Assembly: GCA_003519685.1 (NCBI GenBank)
Contig: DOWG01000163.1
Span: 8,836-14,983 of the forward strand
Direction of reading: 5' to 3'
Origin: Lachnospiraceae bacterium
Lineage (GTDB): Bacteria > Bacillota > Clostridia > Lachnospirales > Lachnospiraceae
Length of the DNA stretch: 6,148 nt
Each line of letters opens with the position of its first letter. Position 1 is the first letter of the stretch. The position numbers were made by a program, and so were the translations under genes. The notes under the pieces are model-generated. The model did not search any database. It had not been told where the DNA came from and saw only the letters and a list, made by a program, of their open reading frames with translations. Below, in pieces: positions 1 to 4,993 of this stretch.

Positions 1-20
1 ATATATAAGGTCCTATTCAT
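1..20 (+). repeat. Intergenic repeat motif A, copy 1
   Basis: Bases 7-20 read AAGGTCCTATTCAT and are identical to 3245-3258. The AT-rich lead-in ATATATA is also shared, with one inserted base in the second copy. It lies just upstream of repeat motif B (36-63), and the pair recurs near 3154-3258. A 14-base exact match next to a second matching motif is unlikely by chance in 6 kb. The function is unknown; it may be a dispersed intergenic repeat or a protein site. The window edge cuts it, so it may extend to the left. Confidence 0.55.
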
Positions 21-35
21 ATTAAAACCTTAAAA

Positions 36-63
36 TGACTTATGACACTCATATCAATATTTT
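36..63 (+). repeat. Intergenic repeat motif B, copy 1
   Basis: It begins with TGACTTATGACAC, which is present exactly on the minus strand at 3171-3183. The next ~15 bases (ATATCA...ATATTTT) also match apart from one swapped dinucleotide and one A insertion. It ends 24 bp before the -35 box of the rpsT promoter, so it could be a regulatory site as well as a repeat. Read on the opposite strand, its core (GTGTCATAAGTCA) resembles motif A (AGGTCCTATTCAT) if small gaps are allowed, so A and B may be diverged halves of one palindromic unit. Confidence 0.55.
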
Positions 64-87
64 CTGCCAAACTTTTTTAATTATGTA

Positions 88-116
88 TTGACAGAAGCAT
101 TTCAATATAATACTAT
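88..116 (+). promoter_or_regulatory. Promoter of rpsT (sigma-A type)
   Basis: A perfect -35 box TTGACA (88-93) is followed after exactly 17 bp by TACTAT (111-116, four of six consensus bases). Two perfect TATAAT hexamers (106-111 and 116-121) flank this at 12 and 22 bp, which are poor spacings. Transcription would start near 123, just before the first leader hairpin, leaving a 5' UTR of about 140 nt. Confidence 0.75.
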
Positions 117-126
117 ATAATAGTAT

Positions 127-236
127 GTTTTCGTTAAAACGTCCGTGTCCGGATTTAATGAAACAATGACATCGAAACAACCAAACCCAAGTCAGGCATC
201 CACTCTCAAATTTTGTTGTCCTTGGTGCAATGGTTG
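127..236 (+). promoter_or_regulatory. Structured mRNA leader of rpsT, candidate autoregulatory RNA
   Basis: Two stem-loops can be drawn by hand. The first pairs 127-138 with 154-164 (eleven pairs including a G-U, one bulged T) and is capped by TCCG-TGTC-CGGA (142-153) above a three-base bulge. The second pairs CAACCA (178-183) with TGGTTG (231-236), then CCAAG (187-191) with CTTGG (221-225), across a 3x5 internal loop. The ribosome binding site starts 15 nt after the second stem. S20 is known to control its own translation in E. coli, so a role for this leader in feedback is a reasonable inference. I do not recognise it as a named RNA family. It contains no start codon with a good ribosome binding site, so it is unlikely to encode a leader peptide. 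Confidence 0.45.
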
Positions 237-251
237 GTCAAAATTATATTT

Positions 252-258
252 GGAGGTG
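252..258 (+). promoter_or_regulatory. Ribosome binding site fixing the TTG start of rpsT
   Basis: GGAGGTG lies 6 nt before TTG at 265. No in-frame ATG or GTG fits this spacing, and the encoded protein aligns from its first residue with S20, so this site settles the unusual start. Confidence 0.85.
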
Positions 259-264
259 TAATAA

Positions 265-528
265 TTGGCTAACATAAAATCATCTAAAAAAAGAATCTTA
301 GTGAATGAGACAAAGGCTGCCAGAAATAGAGCAGTAAAGTCCAAAGTTAAGACAATGATTAAAAAAGTAGATGCTGCCGTTGTTGCCGGTGACAAGGAAC
401 TTGCTAAAACTTCTTTAAATGAAGCGATTGTTGAGATTAATAAAGCTTGTTCCAAGGGTGTTTATCATAAGAACAACGTAGCAAGAAAAGTATCTCGCTT
501 AACCAAAGCAGTAAATAGCATTGCGTAA
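265..528 (+). CDS. rpsT: 30S ribosomal protein S20
   Basis: This encodes 87 residues, the usual length of bacterial S20, a primary binder of 16S rRNA in the small ribosomal subunit. The sequence is strongly basic and helical. It has the family hallmark opening MANIKSSKKRI, the lysine/arginine-rich first helices (NETKAARNRAVKSKVKT), and the conserved closing segment with KGVYHKNNVARKVSRLTKAV. Translation starts at TTG behind GGAGGTG. A UUG start is also known for E. coli rpsT, where the weak codon takes part in autoregulation; the same may hold here together with the folded leader. The gene has its own promoter and a terminator 36 bp after the stop, so it is probably monocistronic. In many firmicutes rpsT lies near holA or gpr, but the next gene here is a convergent cell-surface gene. 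No abnormality is seen. Confidence 0.97.
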   Translation: MANIKSSKKRILVNETKAARNRAVKSKVKTMIKKVDAAVVAGDKELAKTSLNEAIVEINKACSKGVYHKNNVARKVSRLTKAVNSIA

Positions 529-563
529 TTTAGGCGAAGCAATTGTATCATTCTTATAAATAC

Positions 564-595
564 AGGAGGCTGTTCTTAGGAACAGTCCCTTTTTT
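564..595 (+). terminator. Intrinsic terminator of rpsT
   Basis: GGCTGTTC (568-575) pairs with GAACAGTC (580-587) around the loop TTAG. The stem is extended by AGG/CCT (564-566 with 588-590) past a bulged A, and six T residues (590-595) follow. On the opposite strand there is no T-run after the hairpin, so it should act only on rpsT transcripts. Confidence 0.88.
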
Positions 596-596
596 A

Positions 597-616
597 TCCG
601 GAATCTTCCGGAATCT
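597..616 (+). repeat. Tandem duplication of a 10-mer
   Basis: The decamer TCCGGAATCT occurs twice in a row between the two terminator hairpins. It is probably a small slippage duplication with no evident function. Confidence 0.6.
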
Positions 617-618
617 AT

Positions 619-651
619 AAGGGATCTCTGTTTCTATGCAGAGATCCTTTT
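619..651. terminator. Second hairpin between convergent genes, probable terminator
   Basis: GGATCTCTG (622-630) and CAGAGATCC (639-647) form a perfect 9-bp stem with an 8-nt loop, extended by AA/TT pairs around a G-T. On the plus strand it is followed by TTTT. On the minus strand the tail is the weaker CTTATAG. It lies 20 bp past the stop of the minus-strand surface-protein gene and is that gene's best terminator candidate. It would also back up the rpsT terminator. Confidence 0.6.
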
Positions 652-670
652 AGATATGAATCCTCTTCTA

Positions 671-2938
671 TTATCGGTAGATTCCTTCTCTGCGCACTTC
701 GAGAAACTTAAGAATATAGTGCACGGCTTCCGCTCTGGTGACATTCTCCTTCGGATTAAAACAATTACTAGAATCCGCCTTCATAATATCAAGACCTTTC
801 GCTAAAGCAACTGCGCCAAGATATTTGGTATTAATACTATTCTCATCTGCATAACCGGTCTGATATATTCCGGACAGATCCGCCATCTTCTCCAGCCCCA
901 GCTCGACGATAAAGCTCTGTGCCAATTCTTCCTTCGTAATCAAGTTCTGGTCCGATTTCTTCGTATCATCCTTATAACCATACCCTACATTTTGAAGCAA
1001 ACTGGTAATTTCTCCAACAGTAATCGCTTTCTCCGGATAGAAGTATTCCCCTTCAAAGCCAATATTCATATCCGAAAGTAATAGAATTTCCTTATTTTCC
1101 GCTGTCTCCGGAACATCCTTGTAGGAATAAGGTTTTGCCTCCTTATAGACTTCCCCTTGACTGGTAAGCTGTTCGCCGGTAAATGGGGAGATGAATGCCG
1201 GATTGATATCCGGGCGGTAAACTAATCGGATTTCATTTGCTGAGCTATAGGAAGTATTATTATTGACTGCTTTCGTCGAATTGTCGGTATTTACTACATT
1301 AATTTCATATTTTAAACCGTAGCCATCCTTGCCAAGGTAATGCTCCATAGCTTTCTCCGCGCTCATTGCGCCTTTCGGAGATGCAAATACGACATCGTCC
1401 TCCCAGTAATACCCATATGAATAAACCTTGCCAGAAATCCCATCCACCGATCCATATATATTATTATAAGGATATTCAATTCCGTCATTTACCCGGTTGT
1501 ATTGATAAGAATAACCTGAGTAAACCGGAGTATCCTTCATTAAGTATGCAACAAAATCATTGGATTCACTTGCTAATTTTGATTTACTGAATCGATTGCT
1601 GTTTTCTGCCTTCAGGAATTTCTCAAGGATTTCCTTTGCCTGTTCCTTATTATATTTGATACTTACTGTGTTCCATTTTCCCTTTACTTCATCATAATAA
1701 TTATTCATGCTGGCATAGAAGCTGAGAATTTTGCCGGTTTTGGCATCTACCCGTGCACTGGCATAGGCACGGTAATAATCCGTTTCTTTCTTATAATCAA
1801 TGTCCCTTGGATCATTCAGTGTAATATTCCATACATAGGTTCCTCCATCGCCATTGTAGTTCTTATTCAAGGTTGCAGAATAAACCTCCAGGTTCTTATC
1901 AAGATACAGATATTTATTTGACGTAACTTTTTTAATTGCATCTTCCTTGGAAATCAGATTATTAAGTTCTTCTATTTTCTTAATTTCATCTTCGGTAAGC
2001 GAAATATTTCCTGCACCGGAATCATCTTTGGCTGTTGCAGCTGCCTCCTTATGACTACTTTTGAGATTTTCATCTTTCCATTCCACTTTGGATAGATAAA
2101 CCTTTCCTGTTTTCGCATCAATTGAAATATAATCTTCACTTGGTGTATAAACCAGATAAGCTTCTTTTTTTAGCTTGCTGCCGTCTTCTGCATAGATACG
2201 ATTATAGTTGGAGCGGTAGGTCAGCTTCATCGTCATATTTTCTTTAATAAGTTTGGCAGCTTCCTCCTTCGTCACCTTTACATCCGCAGAGGGAACCTTC
2301 GCATCATAGATCCAGTTAATGGAGGCATTCTGAACTTCCCCAGTGACACCATTTACACCAATTCTTACCGTATTATCCGGGAAGCTGACCTCATTCTCCA
2401 TCCGCTCGAAAATGTAAACATAATTCCCACTATAAATTCCTTCATAATCAGAATCCTTATAAGCAACCTTCAAAGCTACCTCCGGTGCTATCTTCTTAAG
2501 AAATTGCTCTGCCGTACTCTTCAATTCTTTTTTTAAATACTTTGGTATGCTGTTCGTATCGGAATAATTATATTTACTATAATACTGGATATGATTATTC
2601 TGATCGGCGTTTACCTGAATATAGCTGTCATCCTTTGGATTACGCCAGGTCAGGCTCCAAACATAATCATCAAAGGAAACCGCATTACTAAAGTTGTAAT
2701 TAAACTCCGAGTATTCCTTCGGAATCGTAATTTTGGCTTTGACTGCCTTGATTACGCTTTCCAAAGCCTCCTTCGTAGGCTCACTTATTTTACCGGTTTT
2801 ACTGACAGTGGGATCAACCTCTGCAGAAATGGGGATGGCATCCTCCCCTGCTGCATTGACAGCTGCAGGCATGCTTCCTAAAGTTACAGAAGAGGTAAGC
2901 ATTACACTGCTTAATGCAAATGCTAAAAATCTTTTCAT
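671..2938 (-). CDS. Exported YcdB/YcdC-domain protein with C-terminal S-layer homology repeats
   Basis: This encodes 755 residues. A signal peptide is clear: MKR, a hydrophobic core (FLAFALSSVMLTSSVTLG), and probable cleavage after VNA or NAA near residue 30. Residues ~50-285 and ~310-600 look like YcdB/YcdC-type modules built from PepSY-like units. Each has helix-strand stretches rich in Tyr and Asn, and turns such as GVTGEV, DAKTGKV and DAKTGKI recur at intervals. Residues ~603-651 (YKDVPETAENKEI...GFEGEYFYPEKAITVGE) and ~694-745 (GYADENSINTKY...FNPKENVTRAEAV) match the SLH pattern. SLH repeats usually bind pyruvylated secondary wall polymers, so the protein is probably held on the cell wall with the PepSY-like part outside. 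PepSY-like modules are often thought to bind or inhibit peptidases; the ligand here is unknown. Only two SLH units are clear, although three is common; residues 665-688 may be a degenerate middle one. The start is supported by AAGGAAGGAG ending 7 nt upstream. The reading frame is intact. Confidence 0.85.
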   Translation of the reverse strand: MKRFLAFALSSVMLTSSVTLGSMPAAVNAAGEDAIPISAEVDPTVSKTGKISEPTKEALESVIKAVKAKITIPKEYSEFNYNFSNAVSFDDYVWSLTWRNPKDDSYIQVNADQNNHIQYYSKYNYSDTNSIPKYLKKELKSTAEQFLKKIAPEVALKVAYKDSDYEGIYSGNYVYIFERMENEVSFPDNTVRIGVNGVTGEVQNASINWIYDAKVPSADVKVTKEEAAKLIKENMTMKLTYRSNYNRIYAEDGSKLKKEAYLVYTPSEDYISIDAKTGKVYLSKVEWKDENLKSSHKEAAATAKDDSGAGNISLTEDEIKKIEELNNLISKEDAIKKVTSNKYLYLDKNLEVYSATLNKNYNGDGGTYVWNITLNDPRDIDYKKETDYYRAYASARVDAKTGKILSFYASMNNYYDEVKGKWNTVSIKYNKEQAKEILEKFLKAENSNRFSKSKLASESNDFVAYLMKDTPVYSGYSYQYNRVNDGIEYPYNNIYGSVDGISGKVYSYGYYWEDDVVFASPKGAMSAEKAMEHYLGKDGYGLKYEINVVNTDNSTKAVNNNTSYSSANEIRLVYRPDINPAFISPFTGEQLTSQGEVYKEAKPYSYKDVPETAENKEILLLSDMNIGFEGEYFYPEKAITVGEITSLLQNVGYGYKDDTKKSDQNLITKEELAQSFIVELGLEKMADLSGIYQTGYADENSINTKYLGAVALAKGLDIMKADSSNCFNPKENVTRAEAVHYILKFLEVRREGIYR

Positions 2939-3125
2939 TCCTATTCTCCTTCCTTAACCTAAAATGTTTCATTTGGACTCGTTGCTGCTCATGATGAAAT
3001 TTTCACTTATCTTTCTCCTCATTTTTGCGCAACCTTTTGCTCCTATCCTCTTTCTTCCATTAGACGAGGGAGAAAACACCTTGGTTTCAATTTTTATGAA
3101 GAAATGTTAAAGACTGTTTACCCTT

Positions 3126-3155
3126 ATATTACCATAGAAAGCCTGATTTTTTCAA
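3126..3155 (-). promoter_or_regulatory. Probable promoter of the SLH/YcdB surface-protein gene
   Basis: On the minus strand TTGAAA (3155-3150) is followed after 18 bp by TAATAT (3131-3126), each one or two changes from the sigma-A consensus. Transcription would start near 3119, giving a leader of about 180 nt. The motif B repeat touches the -35 side, so it could be a regulator site. The long leader has no structure I could draw convincingly. Confidence 0.5.
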
Positions 3156-3183
3156 AAATATTTGATATAGGTGTCATAAGTCA
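3154..3183 (-). repeat. Intergenic repeat motif B, copy 2
   Basis: On the minus strand this reads TGACTTATGACAC followed by CTATATCAAATATTTTT, matching 36-63 apart from a swapped dinucleotide and one extra A. It overlaps the upstream edge of the surface-protein promoter, just as copy 1 sits upstream of the rpsT promoter, and both point in the direction of transcription. That shared placement is consistent with a regulatory site, but two examples do not prove it. Confidence 0.55.
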
Positions 3184-3236
3184 ATTTCTCAAATCGAACA
3201 TAAACAGCCGTCGCTAGCCGGTCTTAGCCAACCTGA

Positions 3237-3258
3237 ATATATAGAAGGTCCTATTCAT
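3237..3258 (+). repeat. Intergenic repeat motif A, copy 2
   Basis: The core AAGGTCCTATTCAT (3245-3258) is identical to 7-20 and is preceded by the same ATATATA plus one inserted G. It lies 53 bp from motif B copy 2 and 11 bp beyond the end of the permease remnant. A keeps its orientation relative to copy 1 while B is inverted, so the pair was not duplicated as one simple block. Confidence 0.55.
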
Positions 3259-3269
3259 GTTTATGGTTT

Positions 3270-3572
3270 TTATAATCTCCGCATGAGCTGAGGCCGGCTT
3301 ATGTTATCTGAAATGTTTTTTATTAATATCACATTACAAACAAAAAGGGCGACCAGATAGATCACAGACCACATTAACGTATTTTGCGGAAGATATAGAA
3401 TTGCTACTACGGGAACAACAAAAAATATCCCGATGATGCTTGCTGCGTACAGACCCTGACGTGCTGTTTTCATCGTAGCTGATAAAATCCCCGATATCAG
3501 TACCATTGAAATGCCAGACATGAGGGTTACCGGAAATAATAGTACAAGCTGCTCCGCATGGAAATAACCAGC
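3270..3572 (-). pseudogene. 3' remnant of an ABC-2 type transporter permease gene
   Basis: About 100 codons are open from 3572 to the stop at 3270-3272. The translation begins AGYFHAEQLVLLFPVTLMSG. It contains hydrophobic segments typical of membrane helices (FPVTLMSGISMVLISGIL, AASIIGIFFVVPVVAILYL, LMWSVIYLVALFVCNVILI) and ends in NISRPQLMRRL. This layout, with a basic turn (KTARQG) between helices and a short basic tail, resembles the C-terminal part of NatB/ABC-2 family permeases. The N-terminal two thirds and any ATPase gene are missing. At 3560-3572 the frame meets, out of register, the frame of a blaR1-like fragment, so the remnant is probably not translated as a normal protein; an internal ATG (3521) has no good ribosome binding site. 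The ABC-2 assignment is by pattern and moderately certain; that it is a membrane-protein remnant is more certain. Confidence 0.6.
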
Positions 3573-3720
3573 CTGCTGCGATTACCAGCCAAACCATATA
3601 ATTCCACTTTGCGGTATACCGTTTGGATAAAAAAGGTAAAACCAAAATATATAAAAACGTTATGATTGCCATGGAAACGGTACATGAAATCAGGGTAGTT
3701 ACAAGTTTTTCTATCCTAAT
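3561..3720 (-). pseudogene. 5' remnant of a blaR1/mecR1-type (M56 peptidase) sensor gene
   Basis: It directly follows and overlaps the end of the blaI-like gene, where the receptor gene normally lies. From 3714 the frame reads I-EKLVTTLISCTVSMAII, then a first hydrophobic segment (ITFLYILVLPFL), SKRYTAKWNYMVWLVIAAG and WLFP. This matches the start of M56 receptors, which open with a membrane helix, a K-R...KW loop and a second helix ending in a Pro. The match stops after ~50 residues; the remaining helices, the HExxH zinc peptidase and the sensor domain are absent. Downstream the same frame runs to 3334 with non-membrane, unfamily-like residues (GSVRSKHHRDIFCCSRSS), because it crosses the permease remnant in the wrong frame. 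The expected ATG is ATA at 3714-3712; an ATT at 3720-3718 overlaps the blaI stop, and the first ATG (3672) lacks a ribosome binding site. The start may therefore also be lost. Confidence 0.7.
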
Positions 3721-4093
3721 CCCGCCTTTCTTTCAGCCATTTTTCCAGCCTATCAAGGTCGCTGTCCTTTATCTTGTCTCCGTCGTACAGTGTGGCAACC
3801 AGACTGGTAAAAGAATTTTCATGGAAACGTTCCATAAAATCACCCGTTTCAAATTTCAGGTACTCTTCCCTGCTGATAATGGGAAAATAGGTACGCTCTT
3901 TTCCTTTTTTTTCAGTTCGCAGGAAGCCGCGCTTCACCAGCCGCAGCATAAGGGAAATAACCGTCTGCGCTTTCCACTCTCTTTCCTTTCCAAGCTGCTG
4001 CATTATAGTATTTGTTGTTATAGGGGGTTCATTCACCCACACTACTTTCATGATATCAAATTCCGCATCTGGTAGTTTTTTTATTGTTTTCAT
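3716..4093 (-). CDS. BlaI/MecI/CopY-family transcriptional repressor
   Basis: This encodes 125 residues, the normal length for the family: small dimeric winged-helix repressors of beta-lactamase, wall-stress or metal genes that are usually inactivated through a partner M56 receptor. Residues ~5-70 form the winged-helix domain, with the family opening LPDAEFDIMKVVW, the recognition-helix region WKAQTVISLMLRLVKRGFL (40-58), and the wing RTEKKGKERTYFP (59-71). Residues ~75-125 are the helical dimerisation part, ending DSDLDRLEKWLKERRD. Start ATG lies 8 nt after AAAGGAG. The promoter carries an operator-like palindrome, which points to autorepression. The receptor gene that overlaps its stop is truncated, so how the repressor would be released is unclear. 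No beta-lactamase or copper gene is nearby, so the inducing signal cannot be named. The gene itself shows no damage. Confidence 0.9.
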   Translation of the reverse strand: MKTIKKLPDAEFDIMKVVWVNEPPITTNTIMQQLGKEREWKAQTVISLMLRLVKRGFLRTEKKGKERTYFPIISREEYLKFETGDFMERFHENSFTSLVATLYDGDKIKDSDLDRLEKWLKERRD

Positions 4094-4109
4094 TTTATCA
4101 ACTCCTTTA

Positions 4110-4138
4110 AGACAATTGTCTACAATGATATTCTACAA
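4110..4138. promoter_or_regulatory. Probable BlaI-type operator over the repressor promoter
   Basis: AGACAATTGTCT (4110-4121) is a perfect 12-bp palindrome. On the minus strand TTGTAGA occurs twice, 13 bp apart (4138-4132 and 4125-4119), and the second copy runs into the palindrome as TTGTAGACAATTGTC. The TACA/TGTA cores resemble known BlaI/MecI operators. The first copy overlaps the -10 box and the second covers the expected transcription start, so bound repressor would block its own gene. The divergent gene's -35 box is ~40 bp away and could also be affected. Confidence 0.7.
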
Positions 4139-4158
4139 CTGCCTTAAACAAATGTCAA
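4130..4158 (-). promoter_or_regulatory. Promoter of the BlaI-like repressor gene
   Basis: On the minus strand a perfect TTGACA (4158-4153) is followed after exactly 17 bp by TAGAAT (4135-4130, five of six). Transcription would start near 4123, within the operator, about 30 nt before the start codon. Confidence 0.85.
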
Positions 4159-4176
4159 CTATTTTTTAAACCGGCT

Positions 4177-4204
4177 TTGCAAATAGAATTCATTGTGCTA
4201 TACT
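4177..4204 (+). promoter_or_regulatory. Probable promoter of the PAP2-like membrane protein gene
   Basis: TTGCAA (4177-4182) and TATACT (4199-4204, five of six) are 16 bp apart. The -35 boxes of this promoter and the divergent repressor promoter are 18 bp apart. Transcription would start near 4211, one base before an in-frame ATG at 4212, leaving a 115-nt leader before the preferred start at 4326. Confidence 0.55.
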
Positions 4205-4325
4205 AAGCAAAATGGAAAAGCACACCAAGATTAAATTCTTTCGTTCACAGGGTTACAGAGTTTTGTGTCCGCGCAGCTCCACAAACTCCACGATGCATAA
4301 AAGCCGCGCAGAAATGAGGTTAAAA

Positions 4326-4913
4326 ATGACAACAAGAGAAAAGATTGCAAAAATCATAAGAGCTGTTACCGTACCTCCCGTAATGGTCTACCTTCTATTA
4401 ACCATTCTTTATTTTGCGAAAGATGGGATCATTGCCGGACCTTCGGAGCTCCTTCTATCAATTTTGTTCCTGGGAATCGTTCCGTTATTCGCATATCCAT
4501 TATCATTTTTCATACCATCTTGGAAAAGTAAAGGCCGTGAATGGCAACGAAAGCTTGCTTTTATACTGACTTTTGCCGGGTATCTGGTAGCGGTAGTTTA
4601 TGGATTGATTGCTCATGCATCCTACAATTTGATGCTGATCTATCACACTTATTTTATCTCTGTTCTTATCCTGATTCTATTCAACAAATTCATAAAGATT
4701 CGCGCCAGCGGTCATGCCTGCAGCATTGCAGGACCACTGTTTCTGATGATTTATTTTATCGGATGGAAAAGCGTTCTGCCTTGTATCCTACTCTTTGCTA
4801 TTGTTACGTGGGCATCGCTGGAATTAAAAAGACATACATTCCGTGAGTTGATATGGGGAGAACTGACTGCTGCTGTTGCTTTTGTAATCAGCCTGACTTT
4901 TATTAAGCTGTAA
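4326..4913 (+). CDS. Small integral membrane protein resembling PAP2-family phosphatases
   Basis: This encodes 195 residues with about six hydrophobic segments: ~17-32, 41-63, 77-96, 101-120, 134-164 and 177-193. Near the C-terminus, IRASGHACSIAGP (125-137) followed by LELKRHTFRELIWG (165-178) recalls the SGH and R...H...(D/E) motifs of PAP2 acid phosphatases, which act on lipid phosphates or undecaprenyl pyrophosphate at the membrane. The upstream K-x6-RP motif is not seen, the Asp of the last motif is Glu174, and the spacing to His170 differs. It is therefore a diverged relative, and enzymatic activity is uncertain. I chose ATG 4326 because GAGG (4316-4319) lies 6 nt upstream and MTTREKIAKII leads naturally into the first helix. 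The in-frame ATG at 4212 would add 38 polar residues unlike the family and has no ribosome binding site, though a leaderless start there is conceivable. It is transcribed divergently from the BlaI-like gene. Confidence 0.7.
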   Translation: MTTREKIAKIIRAVTVPPVMVYLLLTILYFAKDGIIAGPSELLLSILFLGIVPLFAYPLSFFIPSWKSKGREWQRKLAFILTFAGYLVAVVYGLIAHASYNLMLIYHTYFISVLILILFNKFIKIRASGHACSIAGPLFLMIYFIGWKSVLPCILLFAIVTWASLELKRHTFRELIWGELTAAVAFVISLTFIKL

Positions 4914-4919
4914 TTTCAT

Positions 4920-4971
4920 AAAAAACCTCCTATTCTGATAAAGGTGTCGAAGCCAATATCAGAATAGGAGG
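4920..4971 (-). terminator. Intrinsic terminator of the peptidase E-like gene, shared by convergent genes
   Basis: CCTCCTATTCTGATA (4926-4940) and its exact reverse complement (4957-4971) form a perfect 15-bp stem around a 16-nt loop. On the minus strand the stem is followed by six T (4925-4920), so it terminates the gene ending at 4994. It lies 12 bp past the stop of the PAP2-like gene on the plus strand. In that direction the tail (CGATGATCC) has no T-run, so it would terminate weakly but could protect the mRNA 3' end. Confidence 0.88.
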
Positions 4972-4993
4972 CGATGATCCTAAATAAAGTACC

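Larger units (their letters stand above)
2939..3269. other. Intergenic region upstream of the surface-protein gene
   Basis: There is no credible gene in these ~330 bases. On the minus strand the part next to the gene holds the ribosome binding site AAGGAAGGAG (2946-2955) and a purine-rich leader of about 180 nt running back to a promoter at 3126-3155. The distal part holds repeat motifs B and A, a 7-bp inverted repeat CATAAAC (3199-3205) / GTTTATG (3259-3265), and AGCC three times at exact 10-bp spacing (3206, 3216, 3226). There is no clear terminator with a T-run for the gene remnants to the right, though TGAATA (3234-3239) / TATTCA (3252-3257) could form a small hairpin. Confidence 0.6.

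Noticed and set aside
192..455. Minus-strand 87-codon open frame across rpsT and its leader
   Set aside because: It is antisense to a certain S20 gene, and its hydrophobic translation is the usual mirror of a lysine-rich gene.
2969..3022. Possible 17-residue leader peptide on the minus strand in the surface-protein leader
   Set aside because: The ribosome binding site is poor (AAGG ten bases away) and nothing supports conservation or a stop-hairpin attenuator after it.
1..3258. Insertion sequence or composite transposon bounded by the repeat motifs
   Set aside because: No transposase, integrase or target duplication is visible, and rpsT is a core gene. The motifs alone do not define a mobile element.
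3334..3672. A 112-residue protein as a single functional product
   Set aside because: Only the first ~38 residues look M56-like; the rest crosses the permease remnant out of frame and has no membrane pattern. It is treated as part of the blaR1-like remnant.
3623..4075. Plus-strand 150-codon open frame opposite the BlaI-like gene
   Set aside because: The opposite strand encodes a recognisable BlaI family protein with its own promoter; no ribosome binding site or family features are seen here.
4212..4325. 38-residue N-terminal extension of the PAP2-like protein
   Set aside because: No ribosome binding site and no resemblance to the family; the start at 4326 is preferred, with the leaderless option noted.
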